Numbered from the stretch's first letter, positions 42,932 through 54,886 are shown. The stretch: 64,000 nucleotides of DNA from Yinghuangia seranimata (GCF_029953285.1 NZ_JASAOI010000031.1:1-64000), one strand, 5' to 3'. Notes: a model not told the origin generated them from the letters alone. Numbers and translations are program-made.

Positions 42932-43918
42932 GTGGGCAAGGCACGACACCTCACAGCAGCCGCGGCCATCGCGGCCGCCGCACTCACGCTCACCGCCTGC
43001 TCCTCGGACTCCTCCGGCTCCTCAAACGCCACGACCCCCGCGAAACCCGCCGGCTCGGCCCCCGCCGCCGGCGGAGCCGCCGCACCCGCCGCGGCACAGC
43101 CCGCCCCCGCCGCCGGAGCCCGCGGCTCCTACTACGTCGCCCTCGGCGACTCCTACGCCGCCGGCGTCATGATCGGCGAAACCCTCCCCGACAGCCCCAA
43201 AGGCTGCCTCCGCACCGCCGCCAACTACGCCCACCAGCTCGCCAAGGCCCTCGCCGTCCCGTCCTTCACCGACGTCACCTGCGGCGGCGCCGTCACCGAC
43301 GACTTCGCCAAGGCCCAGACCTTCTCCAACAGCGGACCCTCCCCGACCCCCCAGTACGACGCCCTCGGCCCCGACACCAAACTCGTCACCGTCGGCATCG
43401 GCGGCAACGACATCGGCTTCAGCCAGATCATCGGCACCTGCGCCTTCAGCTCCGTCAGCAGCAGCTCCAAGACACCCTGCACCGACGTCTTCACCAAAGA
43501 CGGACAGGACACCCTCAAACAGCGCATCGACACCACCGGCGGCAAGATCGACGCCGTCCTGCGCACCGTCCACGAGAAGTCCCCCGACGCCCGCGTCCTC
43601 CTCGTCGGCTACCCCGCGATCCTCCCCGAGACCGGCGCCGGCTGCCCCGACCGGCTCCCCGCCGCCGCAGGCGACCTGCCCTACCTGCGCACCGTCCTGC
43701 AGAACCTCAACGGCATGCTCAAGCAGCGCGCCGCCGCCGGAAACGCCACCTACGTCGACACCTACACCCCCGGCATCGGCCACGACGTCTGCCAGGCGGC
43801 CGGCACCCGCTGGATCGAAGGGCTCAAGCCCGAACAGCCCGCCGCACCCGTCCACCCCAACGCACTCGGGCAGCAGGGCATGGCCGCGGCCGTCATCGCC
43901 ACCGCCGAAAAGCGGTAG
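42932..43918 (+). CDS. SGNH/GDSL hydrolase lipoprotein
   Basis: 328 residues. The lipoprotein signal ends LTLTAC (Cys23). A Pro/Ala linker runs to about residue 63. The hydrolase has block I ALGDSYAAG (nucleophile Ser), block III GIGGNDIGF and the catalytic His in VHPNALGQQ. Six cysteines after the linker could form three disulfides, as in secreted Streptomyces SGNH esterases. It would hydrolyse esters, perhaps lipids or acylated envelope components. GTG start at 42932. The segment between the nitrilase-like gene and this start carries no gene. Confidence 0.9.
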   Translation: MGKARHLTAAAAIAAAALTLTACSSDSSGSSNATTPAKPAGSAPAAGGAAAPAAAQPAPAAGARGSYYVALGDSYAAGVMIGETLPDSPKGCLRTAANYAHQLAKALAVPSFTDVTCGGAVTDDFAKAQTFSNSGPSPTPQYDALGPDTKLVTVGIGGNDIGFSQIIGTCAFSSVSSSSKTPCTDVFTKDGQDTLKQRIDTTGGKIDAVLRTVHEKSPDARVLLVGYPAILPETGAGCPDRLPAAAGDLPYLRTVLQNLNGMLKQRAAAGNATYVDTYTPGIGHDVCQAAGTRWIEGLKPEQPAAPVHPNALGQQGMAAAVIATAEKR

Positions 43919-43987
43919 CGGCAGCCGTACCCGCGAACCGGAGCGCGCGCACCGGAGCGTCCCCGCGCCACCGTAGGCTTACGACCG

Positions 43988-46210
43988 ATGAGTGACATCG
44001 CGGAAACCGACGCCCCCGACACGGCCGAACCCGACCTGACCGAGGACGGCGCCGGGCACGACACCGAGCACGACAACGGCCCCCTCGCCGACGCCGAGGA
44101 CGCGCCCGACACCGTCCCGGCCACCCGCTCCGCACCCGGCGGCCGCCCCGACGTCGGCACCCTCCTCTCGGCCGCCGTCGACGCCGTCGGCGGCACCGAA
44201 CGCCCCGGCCAGGTCCGCATGGCCGAAGCCGTCGCCGGCGCCGTCGCCCGCCGCGAACACCTCCTCGTCCAGGCCGGCACCGGCACCGGAAAGTCGCTCG
44301 CCTACCTCGTCCCCGCACTCGCCGGACGACACCGCGTCGTCGTCGCCACCGCCACCCTCGCCCTGCAACGACAACTCGTCGAACGCGACCTCCCGCGCAC
44401 CGTCGAGGCCCTGCACCCCCTGCTGCGCCGCCGCCCCACCTTCGCCACCCTCAAGGGCCGCAGCAACTACGTCTGCCTGCACCGCCTCCACGACGGCCCG
44501 CCCGACGACGGCGACGTCCTCTTCGAACCCTCACCCACCTCGCAGATCGGCCGCGACATCATCCGCGTCCGCGACTGGGCCGAGGACGAGACCGAGACCG
44601 GCGACCGCGACGACCTCAGCCCCGGCGTCAACGACCGCGCCTGGGCCCAGGTCTCCGTCACCTCCACCGAATGCCTCGGCGCCGCCAAATGCCCCTACGG
44701 GCAGGAATGCTTCGCCGAACGCGCCCGCGAGATCGCCAAGCAGTCCGACATCATCGTCACCAACCACGCACTGCTCGCGATCGACGCCCTCGAAGGCGCC
44801 CCCGTCCTCCCCGAACACGAGGTCCTCGTCGTCGACGAGGCCCACGAACTCTCCGCCCGCGTCACCTCCGTCGCCACCGACGACCTCACCATCGGCGCCG
44901 TCGAACGCGCCGCCCGCCGCGCCGCCAAACTCGCCAACGAGAAGGCCGTCGACCAGCTGCGCACCGCCGCCGAGGCGTACGCCAAGACCATGGCCGACCG
45001 TGAACCCGCCCGCGTCAACGAACCCGACGCCGACCTCGGCTGGGCGCTCGCCGCACTCCGCGACGCCGCCCGCGGCGTCATCACCTCCCTCGGCGAGGTC
45101 CGCGACAAGAGCCTCTCCGACGAGGACGCCGCGCGCCGCCAGGCCATGGCGTCCGTCCAGAACGTCCACGACGCCTGCGAGCGCATCCTCAGCGGATCGC
45201 CCTACGACGTGCTGTGGATCGAACGCAACGACCGCGTCGGACCGTCCCTCCGCGTCGCCCCGCTCGCCGTCGCCGGCCTGCTGCGCGAGTCCCTCTTCGG
45301 CGACCGCACCGTCGTCCTGACCTCCGCCACCCTCAAGCTCGGCGGAGACTTCACCGGCGTCGCCCGCAACCTCGGCCTCAGCCCCGAAGGACTGCTGCCC
45401 GAACCCGGCGAACAACCCGCCGCGCCCCCCGCCGCCAAGACCGCGAAGAAGAAGACCAAAGCCGGGAAGAAGGAGGCCGCCGCCGACGCGGCCGCTGACG
45501 ACGACGAGACCGGCGGCGCGGACCCCGACACCGACGCCGACCTCGCCCCCTGGCGCTGCCTCGACGTCGGATCCCCCTACGCCTACCCCAAGCAGGGCAT
45601 CCTCTACGTCGCCAAGCACCTACCGCCGCCCGGCCGCGACGGCATGCACCCCGCGACCCTCGACGAACTCGCCGAACTCATCGAATGCGCGGGCGGCCGC
45701 ACCCTCGGCCTGTTCTCCTCCCGGCGCGCCGCCGAAGCCGCCACCGAGGCCCTCCGCACCCGCCTCGACCTGAAGATCCTGTGCCAGGGCGACGACTCGC
45801 TGCCCGAACTCCTCAAGGAGTTCTCCTCCGACACCTCGTCGTGCCTCTTCGGGACGCTCTCCCTGTGGCAGGGCGTCGACGTGCCCGGACCCGCCTGCCA
45901 GCTCGTCGTCATGGACCGCATCCCGTTCCCGCGCCCCGACGACCCGCTCATGAGCGCCCGCGCCCAGGCCGTCCACGAGAGCGGCGGCAACGGCTTCATG
46001 GCGGTCGCGGCCACCCACGCGGCACTGCTCATGGCCCAGGGCGCCGGCCGGCTCATCCGCGCCGCGGACGACCGCGGCGTCGTCGCCGTCCTCGACTCCC
46101 GCCTCGCCACCGCCCGCTACGGCGGCTTCTTCCGCTCCTCGATGCCCGACTTCTGGTACACCACCGACCGCAACCAGGTCCGCAGGTCCCTCTCGGCGAT
46201 CAACGTCTGA
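43988..46210 (+). CDS. DinG-like ATP-dependent helicase
   Basis: 740 residues. After an acidic N-terminal tail (about 45 residues) comes an XPD/DinG-type superfamily-2 helicase: Walker A VQAGTGTGKSLAY, Walker B with VVDEAHELS, and LFGTLSLWQGVDVPG and QGAGRLIRAADDRGVVAVLD in the C-terminal half. Four cysteines (one in NYVCLH, three in ECLGAAKCPYGQEC) can hold a 4Fe-4S cluster. A Lys/Ala-rich insert with AKKKTKAGKK followed by an acidic stretch lies near the middle. It would unwind DNA with 5' to 3' polarity in repair. It converges on lexA with a shared terminator. Confidence 0.9.
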   Translation: MSDIAETDAPDTAEPDLTEDGAGHDTEHDNGPLADAEDAPDTVPATRSAPGGRPDVGTLLSAAVDAVGGTERPGQVRMAEAVAGAVARREHLLVQAGTGTGKSLAYLVPALAGRHRVVVATATLALQRQLVERDLPRTVEALHPLLRRRPTFATLKGRSNYVCLHRLHDGPPDDGDVLFEPSPTSQIGRDIIRVRDWAEDETETGDRDDLSPGVNDRAWAQVSVTSTECLGAAKCPYGQECFAERAREIAKQSDIIVTNHALLAIDALEGAPVLPEHEVLVVDEAHELSARVTSVATDDLTIGAVERAARRAAKLANEKAVDQLRTAAEAYAKTMADREPARVNEPDADLGWALAALRDAARGVITSLGEVRDKSLSDEDAARRQAMASVQNVHDACERILSGSPYDVLWIERNDRVGPSLRVAPLAVAGLLRESLFGDRTVVLTSATLKLGGDFTGVARNLGLSPEGLLPEPGEQPAAPPAAKTAKKKTKAGKKEAAADAAADDDETGGADPDTDADLAPWRCLDVGSPYAYPKQGILYVAKHLPPPGRDGMHPATLDELAELIECAGGRTLGLFSSRRAAEAATEALRTRLDLKILCQGDDSLPELLKEFSSDTSSCLFGTLSLWQGVDVPGPACQLVVMDRIPFPRPDDPLMSARAQAVHESGGNGFMAVAATHAALLMAQGAGRLIRAADDRGVVAVLDSRLATARYGGFFRSSMPDFWYTTDRNQVRRSLSAINV

Positions 46211-46245
46211 CCAGCCCGGCCGGCGGCCGCGTGCCGGGCACGCGC

Positions 46246-46291
46246 GAGGGGCCGCCGCCTGCGGACATCAGGTCCGCGGCGTCGGCCCCTC
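46246..46291. terminator. Bidirectional terminator between the helicase and lexA genes
   Basis: A nested hairpin: outer stem GAGGGGCCG (46246-46254) with 46283-46291, inner stem GCGGAC (46261-46266) with GTCCGC (46272-46277), 5-nt loop. It lies between two convergent genes. Confidence 0.8.
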
Positions 46292-46308
46292 GGCACATAC
46301 GGCAGCTG

Positions 46309-47100
46309 TCAGACGCGTCGCATGACCGCGACGACCTTCCCCAGGATCGTCGCGTCGTCACCGGGGATCGGGTCGTACGCCGGGTTGTGCGGCATCAGCC
46401 ACCGGTGCCCGTCGCGGTTGCGCAGCCGCTTCACCGTCGCCTCGCCGTCGAGCATCGCCGCGACGATGTCGCCGTTCTCCGCGACCGGCTGGCGGCGCAC
46501 CGCCACGTAGTCGCCGTCCATGATCGCGGCCTCGATCATCGAGTCGCCGCTGACCTTGAGCAGGAACACCTCGCCGTCGCCGACCAGTTGCCGGGGCAGC
46601 GGGAAGACGTCCTCGATCGACTGCTCGGCCAGGATCGGACCACCCGCGGCGATCCGGCCCACCACCGGGACATACGACGCGGCGGGCCGCTCGGTGCCGT
46701 TCCCGTTGATCGGCGTCGCCGTCGCACCGCCCACCGGGGCGAGCGGGCGCCCGCCGTCGGGGGAGCGCACCTCGTAGGCGCGCGGCCGGTGCGGATCACG
46801 GCGCAAATACCCCTTGCGCTCCAGGGCCATGAGCTGGTGCGCGACCGACGAGGTGCTCGACAGGCCGACCGCCTCACCGATCTCGCGCATGCTCGGCGGA
46901 TAGCCGCGGGCCTCCACCGAGGCACGGATGACCTCGAGGACGCGGCTCTGGCGCGGCGTCAGCCCATTCCCGGTGCGCCGCGGAAGCGTGCGGACCTGGG
47001 CCGATTCCGACTGGTCCCCCCCGGGTGCGTCCGTTGCTGCCGCGGTGTTCCGGGCTGGGGTGACCGGGGGCTGGATGCCTCCGGTTGCTTCTCCGGACAC
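46309..47100 (-). CDS. lexA: LexA repressor
   Basis: 263 residues. An N-terminal extension of about 45 residues (Thr/Ala/Pro-rich) precedes the winged helix: [40 protein letters not shown]. The cleavage site is Ala-Gly in GRIAAGGP, the nucleophile is Ser in [12 protein letters not shown] and the base is Lys in ATVKRL. It represses SOS genes and cleaves itself when RecA is active. GTG 47100 was chosen for GAGGGG 6 nt upstream; GTG 47130 is in frame. A LexA box at 47164-47179 shows autoregulation. Confidence 0.95.
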   Translation of the reverse strand: MSGEATGGIQPPVTPARNTAAATDAPGGDQSESAQVRTLPRRTGNGLTPRQSRVLEVIRASVEARGYPPSMREIGEAVGLSSTSSVAHQLMALERKGYLRRDPHRPRAYEVRSPDGGRPLAPVGGATATPINGNGTERPAASYVPVVGRIAAGGPILAEQSIEDVFPLPRQLVGDGEVFLLKVSGDSMIEAAIMDGDYVAVRRQPVAENGDIVAAMLDGEATVKRLRNRDGHRWLMPHNPAYDPIPGDDATILGKVVAVMRRV

Positions 47101-47163
47101 GGGTTTCCCCTCTCGACGGATTACTCGCACACGGAGAACGGTAGCCGGGTTCGAAAGGTTGCG

Positions 47164-47179
47164 CCAAACACACGTTCGA
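47164..47179 (-). promoter_or_regulatory. LexA (SOS) box
   Basis: On the minus strand TCGAACGTGTGTTTGG matches the actinobacterial SOS consensus TCGAAC-N4-GTTCGA in the left half and GTT of the right. It is 64 nt upstream of the chosen lexA start. Confidence 0.85.
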
Positions 47180-47478
47180 GTGAATTTAGCCCATTCCGCC
47201 TACGGAGACTCCTCTAGCGTAGTATTTAATCGTACAGGTATTCGATTGAACATATGTCCACTCTGGCCCTGTGGCTCCGGTGGACTTCTGGGGCGAACGC
47301 AGTGACAAAGTCGGATCTGTCCGACATCTCCTGCACCACGCGTCCACCCGGCTGAATTTTCACCTCACACACAGCCCCTGCCCCTGCGGTGACCTGCGCC
47401 GATTGCTGGACGTCGCAACACCCTTCCCGAGCGTCAGCGTGTTGGCTTGCAGTGCCTGGGGGCGAGCCCTAGGCTTCC

Positions 47479-47525
47479 ACTACATCTTGTGGTCCGTTCT
47501 TCGAACTAACCCACAAGTTGTGGTC
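47479..47525 (+). promoter_or_regulatory. Tandem NrdR boxes
   Basis: ACTACATCTTGTGGTC (47479-47494) and CCCACAAGTTGTGGTC (47510-47525) are two 16-bp boxes 31 bp apart, i.e. about three helical turns. This spacing and the ACA-TTGTGG pattern are typical of NrdR operators. An AT-rich TATATAT follows at 47530. They should repress nrdRJ when dATP is plentiful. Confidence 0.82.
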
Positions 47526-47706
47526 GCCGTATATATCACATCCCGAAGCGCACCAAGCGAAACCTCGCCGCACCACGTGCCGGCGAGGCGCCGGGGCGCG
47601 GGCGGCGACCCCGCCAGGACGCCCGAGCGCGCCCCTTATAAGGGCGCCCGGAGCGGACGGCAACCGGACGCAACAAGGCAGGCACTCAGGGGAGGACACA
47701 CCAGTC

Positions 47707-48285
47707 ATGCACTGCCCCTTCTGCCGACGGCCCGACAGCCGCGTCGTCGACAGCCGCACCACGGACGACGGTGCGGCCATCCGCCGCCGCCGCTCCTGCC
47801 CCGACTGCGGCCGCCGCTTCACGACCATCGAGTCCGCCTCGCTGACCGTCGTCAAGCGCAGCGGCGTCACCGAGCCGTTCAGCCGCGACAAGATCGTCAA
47901 CGGCGTCCGCAAGGCATGCCAGGGCCGACCCGTCAGCGAGGACGCCCTCGCCCAGCTCGGCCAGCGCGTCGAGGAAGCCGTCCGCGCCACCGGCTGCGCC
48001 GAACTCAGCACGCACGACCTCGGACTCGCCATCCTCGGACCGCTGCGCGAACTGGACGAAGTCGCCTACATGCGCTTCGCGTCCGTCTACCGCGCCTTCG
48101 ACTCCCTCGAGGACTTCGAAGCCGAGATCGCCCTGCTGCGCACCGAGTCCGCCGGCACCGCCCCCGAGGGCGCCGCCGCGGAAACCTCCCCCGAAACGAG
48201 GGGATTGGTTTCCGCCTTGGATGGACAACCACAACAGCTGCACCCACCGAAGCCCGCGCCCGGCGCCGGATCGGGAACGGGCTGA
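47707..48285 (+). CDS. nrdR: Transcriptional repressor NrdR
   Basis: 192 residues. A zinc ribbon of four cysteines (MHCPFC and CPDCGRRF) binds DNA; the following ATP-cone ([24 protein letters not shown]) senses ATP/dATP. The core ends near residue 150; the 40-residue Pro/Gly-rich tail is extra. ATG 47707 has AGGGGAGG upstream. It is the first gene of the nrdRJ operon, with two NrdR boxes upstream, so it regulates itself and nrdJ. Confidence 0.96.
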   Translation: MHCPFCRRPDSRVVDSRTTDDGAAIRRRRSCPDCGRRFTTIESASLTVVKRSGVTEPFSRDKIVNGVRKACQGRPVSEDALAQLGQRVEEAVRATGCAELSTHDLGLAILGPLRELDEVAYMRFASVYRAFDSLEDFEAEIALLRTESAGTAPEGAAAETSPETRGLVSALDGQPQQLHPPKPAPGAGSGTG

Positions 48286-48401
48286 CGCACACCGCAGCCC
48301 CCATACCGCACGACACACCAGGTGGAACGAACGACGGACCACCCGATCGGGCATGCCGGAATCCCCGTCACGCCCGCGGCGTTGTTCAGGAGGAGATACG
48401 T

Positions 48402-51245
<2,844 letters not shown>

Positions 51246-51312
51246 AACCAGGCGGAATTGCATCGGATAACAGCATCCGAAGTAGCCGACGCACGTAGCT
51301 GACCAGCAGCTC

Positions 51313-51347
51313 ACGAAGGGGATCGACCATTGGTCGGTCCCCTTCGT
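51313..51347 (+). terminator. Terminator of nrdRJ
   Basis: ACGAAGGGGATCGACC (51313-51328) pairs with 51332-51347 across a 3-nt loop, with one G:U pair. It is 67 nt after the nrdJ stop and upstream of the next gene. Confidence 0.85.
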
Positions 51348-51414
51348 CGTGTCCGTGACCAGGGCGGCGTAAGCTGCCCGACATGATCAAGAGAATCGAG
51401 TCCTCCGTCCGCCG

Positions 51415-52518
51415 ATGAGCGAGACGGCCGGGACGCAACCGCCCGGATCGCAGATATCCCTCTTCGAACACGCGCTACAACTCCACCTGCTGGCCCCGGA
51501 CGAGCCACTGCCGCGGGACGGGGCGCCATACCCCGACGATGCGTTGCACCGTGGTCGACCTCGGCCGGAGCCTGAGGATCGGCACACCGTCGGCAAAGAC
51601 GCCGCCCTCGTCTTGGACGCGCATTTCGCCCGTACCTCTGCCCTTCCCGGCGAACTGGTCGGCGCTTTCAACGATGTCTACGCCCCCATTTATCCCAACG
51701 CGCGCATCGCTGCGGCGGCTGAGCGCGCGGAAAGACGGCGTGTTCACGAAACGGGCCGATGGCTGGTCCGATACGGAACCGATCGTGACTCGGTCACCGT
51801 GGGGCTCGCCCTGGTCGCTGCCGTCGGAACGGTCGAAGACGTGCGACTGATCCAAACGATCGGCCTGCTGTCCAACCAGTTCGGTCCCCTTGCAGCGCAC
51901 GCCTTGGAACGACTGCCTGGAAGCACCGACGCCCTGCTCTGGCTCGCCGATCGAGTCGCCGGCTGGGGACGGGTCTCCGTCGTAGAAGCCCTCTGCCGAC
52001 TCGACGACCCCGTCGCCCAACCCTGGCTCCTCCGCAGGGCGTGCGACGGCGGTTTCCTCAACGCATACTTCGTTGGCAAGATCGCCCAGGTCACGCGCCT
52101 TCACGAAGTCGTCACCGGAGCCGAGGTGGATGACGAGATCGTCGACCACACCGGCAGATTGCTCTTGGTGATGACTTTCAGTCAAGGCATGGGCGTCACC
52201 CTCTCGGGTTATCCCCACGCCGAGGCGGTACTGGCTGCACATCTGCGTCACCTTGAGCAATTGGGGCCTTCCGCCACCCGGTACTGCACCGCTGCGTGGC
52301 TGGCGAACAGCCTGGGGGAACACGGTGATGCCGGTTCGATAGGGCCAGTTCAGCGATGGCAGCCCTACCGGGACAACTATCTGGCTCTCCTCGCGCGTGA
52401 CGACTGGTGCGAGGTGGCGAGGGATGCTCTCGCGGCGAAGGACCCAGGCATCGCCCGGCTCGTAGGGACGCCGTCAGGCCGTCGGCTGCCGGCGTTCGCG
52501 AACCGGCCGAACGAGTGA
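51415..52518 (+). CDS. Hypothetical helical protein of low-GC3 island
   Basis: 367 residues, no signal peptide or membrane helix. It starts MSETAGTQPPGSQISLFEHALQLHLLAPDEPLP. Repeated helical pairs (SVTVGLALVAAVGTVEDVRLIQTIGLLSNQFGPLAAHALERLPG, DALLWLADRVAGWGRVSVVEALCRLDDPVAQPWLLRRACDGGFLNA) suggest a HEAT-like solenoid; I recognise no catalytic motif. Similar proteins of unknown function exist in Streptomyces. In the first 75 codons about 28% end in A/T, well above the neighbours, so it may have been acquired. No clear ribosome-binding site precedes ATG 51415. It precedes the homing-endonuclease gene in the same orientation. Confidence 0.65.
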   Translation: MSETAGTQPPGSQISLFEHALQLHLLAPDEPLPRDGAPYPDDALHRGRPRPEPEDRHTVGKDAALVLDAHFARTSALPGELVGAFNDVYAPIYPNARIAAAAERAERRRVHETGRWLVRYGTDRDSVTVGLALVAAVGTVEDVRLIQTIGLLSNQFGPLAAHALERLPGSTDALLWLADRVAGWGRVSVVEALCRLDDPVAQPWLLRRACDGGFLNAYFVGKIAQVTRLHEVVTGAEVDDEIVDHTGRLLLVMTFSQGMGVTLSGYPHAEAVLAAHLRHLEQLGPSATRYCTAAWLANSLGEHGDAGSIGPVQRWQPYRDNYLALLARDDWCEVARDALAAKDPGIARLVGTPSGRRLPAFANRPNE

Positions 52519-52592
52519 ACTATATTGTCTGATAACGGATTTACCGGTCATTGGATCGACGTCTTGTCGGTCCGGGTCGGTGGTCTCGATGC

Positions 52593-53861
52593 ATGGAGAA
52601 CACACCGAACAGCCCGACTGCTTTTGACCCGTGCGGCGCGATGGGCGGATTCCTCGGCAATCACAAGTTGTGGACCGACCGCGGCCTGATCGGCGCGGAA
52701 GACGCATTCGTTCGCTCGACCCGAGGCGATCACGTCCAAGCGGCCTGCGCATTGGATCGGCTTCGTCCCTGGCCGACATCGGAAGTGCGGTTGACGGAAT
52801 TGCGTGTGCGGCCTTTGGGCGTACGCGCTGCGGTGCAGGTGCGTTTTGCCGACGGCTCCGCTGTGGCGGGCTCGGCGTGGCAGCGTGTCTGGACCCGGAA
52901 TCGTGGCTGGGTTCCCTTGTGCAGGCTGGTTCCATCCGATGTGGTCGAGCGAGCCAATCTGGTGGTGCCCCGTGCGTGCGCTACCGCGTTGCCGCCTCCA
53001 TCGGACTTGCTCGCCACGACAGCGCGTCAGGTGAAGGAGCTGTACCTGCCGACTTGCTGGACCACACCGTTGTGCCACTACCTCGGATGGTTGGTGGGGG
53101 ATGGCTGCCTGACGCCGACGGCGGTAGTGACGGTGTACGGCTCAGCGGCCGATCAGTCGGTGGTGCTGCCGATGCACCGCCACCTCATCGAGGGCATCGC
53201 CGGCAACTCGCTGACGCCAAGCGTGCAGGCCAACGGGACGCTGCAGTTGCGGCTCACGCGCCGCCATCTCGTCGCATATCTGCGGGAGTTGGGCTTCTCG
53301 ATGGCGCGCGCCGCCGAAAAGGTTGTGCCTCGTGCGATCGCGGAAGCTCCGAGGGATGCTGTCGCGGCCTTCCTCAGCGGTCTCTTCGATGCTGACGGAT
53401 GCGTGGTCAACCAGTCCGGCAATCAGACGCGATACGTGGGATTGGGGAGTTCCTCAGAGCTGCTCGTGCGTGATGTGCAGCAGTTGCTCGCCTCGTGTTT
53501 CGGTATCCGGTCGCGGATCTACGTGTGTGATTCCAGCAATCGGACGTTCGCATACACGCGTAAGGGAGATGGCAGGAGCGTCGTGTATCAGGCGCGTGGT
53601 CCCCTGCATGATCTCCGGATCACCGGCGAGGGTATTCGGACCTTCCACGAGGCCATCGGTTTCCGGCTGCCGGCGAAGCAGGAGCGTCTCGAGGTGATCC
53701 TGGCCACGGGACGCTTCTACCGCAAGGACCCCGCCGTGCGCGTCGCCGCGATTGAGGATTTCGGCCGTCACCCCGTATTCGCGTTGGCGACGGCGTCTGA
53801 AACGGCCTGTGTCGTAGGCGGGAATATCGTGCCAGGGGAACGGATCAACCGCGGTCTCTGA
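52593..53861 (+). CDS. Free-standing LAGLIDADG homing endonuclease with degenerate intein motifs
   Basis: 422 residues from ATG 52593 (TTG 52551 also in frame). Two LAGLIDADG motifs are intact: YLGWLVGDG (163-171, Asp170) and FLSGLFDADG (260-269, Asp266 and Asp268). Intein-like ends flank them: KLWTDRGLIGAEDAF (25-39) resembles block A, FADGSAVAGSAWQRVW...GWVPLCRLVPSD (85-116) block B, and HPVFALATASETACVVGGNIV (393-413) block F. Yet the block B TxxH reads S94-A-W-Q97, there is no Cys/Ser at the expected first position, and no HN-Cys at the C-terminal junction, so splicing should be dead. Codon usage is AT-richer than the neighbours. A strong bidirectional terminator follows. Confidence 0.85.
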   Translation: MENTPNSPTAFDPCGAMGGFLGNHKLWTDRGLIGAEDAFVRSTRGDHVQAACALDRLRPWPTSEVRLTELRVRPLGVRAAVQVRFADGSAVAGSAWQRVWTRNRGWVPLCRLVPSDVVERANLVVPRACATALPPPSDLLATTARQVKELYLPTCWTTPLCHYLGWLVGDGCLTPTAVVTVYGSAADQSVVLPMHRHLIEGIAGNSLTPSVQANGTLQLRLTRRHLVAYLRELGFSMARAAEKVVPRAIAEAPRDAVAAFLSGLFDADGCVVNQSGNQTRYVGLGSSSELLVRDVQQLLASCFGIRSRIYVCDSSNRTFAYTRKGDGRSVVYQARGPLHDLRITGEGIRTFHEAIGFRLPAKQERLEVILATGRFYRKDPAVRVAAIEDFGRHPVFALATASETACVVGGNIVPGERINRGL

Positions 53862-53888
53862 GCAGCACTCTCGGTTGGGCTGAGCCAG

Positions 53889-53924
53889 TGCGGCCCTCGG
53901 GGGGAGGTTCCTCCGAGGGCCGCA
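53889..53924. terminator. Bidirectional terminator
   Basis: TGCGGCCCTCGG (53889-53900) pairs perfectly with 53913-53924 across a 12-nt loop. It separates the endonuclease gene from the convergent LLM gene. Confidence 0.85.
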
Positions 53925-53930
53925 GGTGCG

Positions 53931-54812
53931 TCAGATTCCCAACGCCTCGCGGGTGCGGTCTAGTTCGGTGGGGTCGGTGGTGGTGGGGACGAGGAAGAGT
54001 TCGTCGAAGCCTGCGTCGCGGACGATGTCGACGGCGGTGGCGAGGGATTTGGGGGAGTGGGCGCGGGCGCCTTCGGCGACGGCTTCGGCTATTTCGGGGC
54101 CGAAGATCTTGAGGTAGTCGAAGGCGTAGGTGTGGAGCCGTTGTTCGGCGTCGTCGCCGAGGGCGTACCAGAGGCTGGTCGAGAGGTGGGGTTTGTCGGT
54201 GCGGCCTGCGTCGTGCCAGGCCGCGCGGACGCGGTCGGCGACTTCGGCGAGGGCTTCGGGGTCGGGGTAGGCGATGGCGGTGCCGTCGTCGACGCCGGTG
54301 GCCCAGTGGGCGGCGCGGGCGGTGGCTTTGGGGCCGATGGCGCCGGCGATGAGCGGGGGGCCGCCGGGCTGGACGGGCGGTGGGCCGACGGGGTCGAGGT
54401 CGGGTTCGGGTGGGGTTCCGGCCCAGGTGGCGCGCATGACGGCGACCTGGTCGTCGAGGCGTTGCCAGCGTCGGTCGAAGGGGGCGGAGACGGCGCGGTA
54501 GTCCTGTTCGCGGCCGCCGACTCCGACGCCGACGGTGAGGCGTCCGTTGCTGAGGCGGTCGACGGAGGCGAGGTCTTTGGCCATGCGGACGGCGTTGTGC
54601 GACGGCAGCACGATGATGGTGGTGCAGAGCCGGACGCGTTCGGTGAGTGCGGCCGCGGCGGCGAGCTGCACGGTCATGGAGTGGCTGGTGTAGGCGACGC
54701 GTTCGGGGACGGCGAGGCTGGACCAGGGGCCTTCGTCGATGCCGCGGCACCAGCGGAGTACTTCGTCGCGCCCGTGGGGGAGCATGGTCGGGAGTGTCAT
54801 GGCGATGTCCAC
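53931..54812 (-). CDS. LLM-class, probably F420-dependent oxidoreductase
   Basis: 293 residues. A luciferase-like TIM barrel: MDIAMTLPTMLPHGRDEVLRWCRGID, RVRLCTTIIVLPSHNAVRMAKDLASVDRLSNGRLTVGVGVGGREQDY, and a C-terminal DELFLVPTTTDPTELD. The short size, the HN-A-V-R-M-A-K helix and GVGVGGREQDY suit F420-using members of actinobacteria. Substrate unknown. It is on the minus strand, upstream of the peptide deformylase gene by 128 nt of leader that contains the def terminator region. Its codon usage is normal for the window, so the unusual island ends before this gene. Confidence 0.85.
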   Translation of the reverse strand: MDIAMTLPTMLPHGRDEVLRWCRGIDEGPWSSLAVPERVAYTSHSMTVQLAAAAALTERVRLCTTIIVLPSHNAVRMAKDLASVDRLSNGRLTVGVGVGGREQDYRAVSAPFDRRWQRLDDQVAVMRATWAGTPPEPDLDPVGPPPVQPGGPPLIAGAIGPKATARAAHWATGVDDGTAIAYPDPEALAEVADRVRAAWHDAGRTDKPHLSTSLWYALGDDAEQRLHTYAFDYLKIFGPEIAEAVAEGARAHSPKSLATAVDIVRDAGFDELFLVPTTTDPTELDRTREALGI

Positions 54813-54854
54813 GCCGCCGGATGCTGCCTGATCGGGCGTGCGAGAACAATGGCC

Positions 54855-54886
54855 GCGCGGGGTCGGCTCGTGGGCCGGCCCCGCGC
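54855..54886 (-). terminator. Terminator downstream of def
   Basis: GCGCGGGGTCGGC (54855-54867) pairs with 54874-54886 with one G:U pair and a 6-nt loop. It lies 55 nt past the def stop. Confidence 0.75.

Larger units (their letters stand above)
47101..47706. other. 606-bp divergent regulatory region between lexA and nrdR
   Basis: No gene is supported. It holds the LexA box, two NrdR boxes and an AT-rich part (about 47210-47260) that probably contains promoters. A perfect 12-bp palindrome CCCTTATAAGGG is at 47633-47644, about 60 nt before nrdR, of unknown role. I saw no cobalamin riboswitch upstream of nrdR or nrdJ. Confidence 0.65.

Noticed and set aside
47244-47260. A second LexA-like site (TTGAACATATGTCCAC)
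   Set aside because: Several mismatches in the right half relative to the consensus; the site at 47164 is much better.
48286-48401. Cobalamin riboswitch before nrdJ
   Set aside because: The spacer is only 116 nt and I see no B12-box-like sequence or extended structure. The nrdR leader also lacks one.
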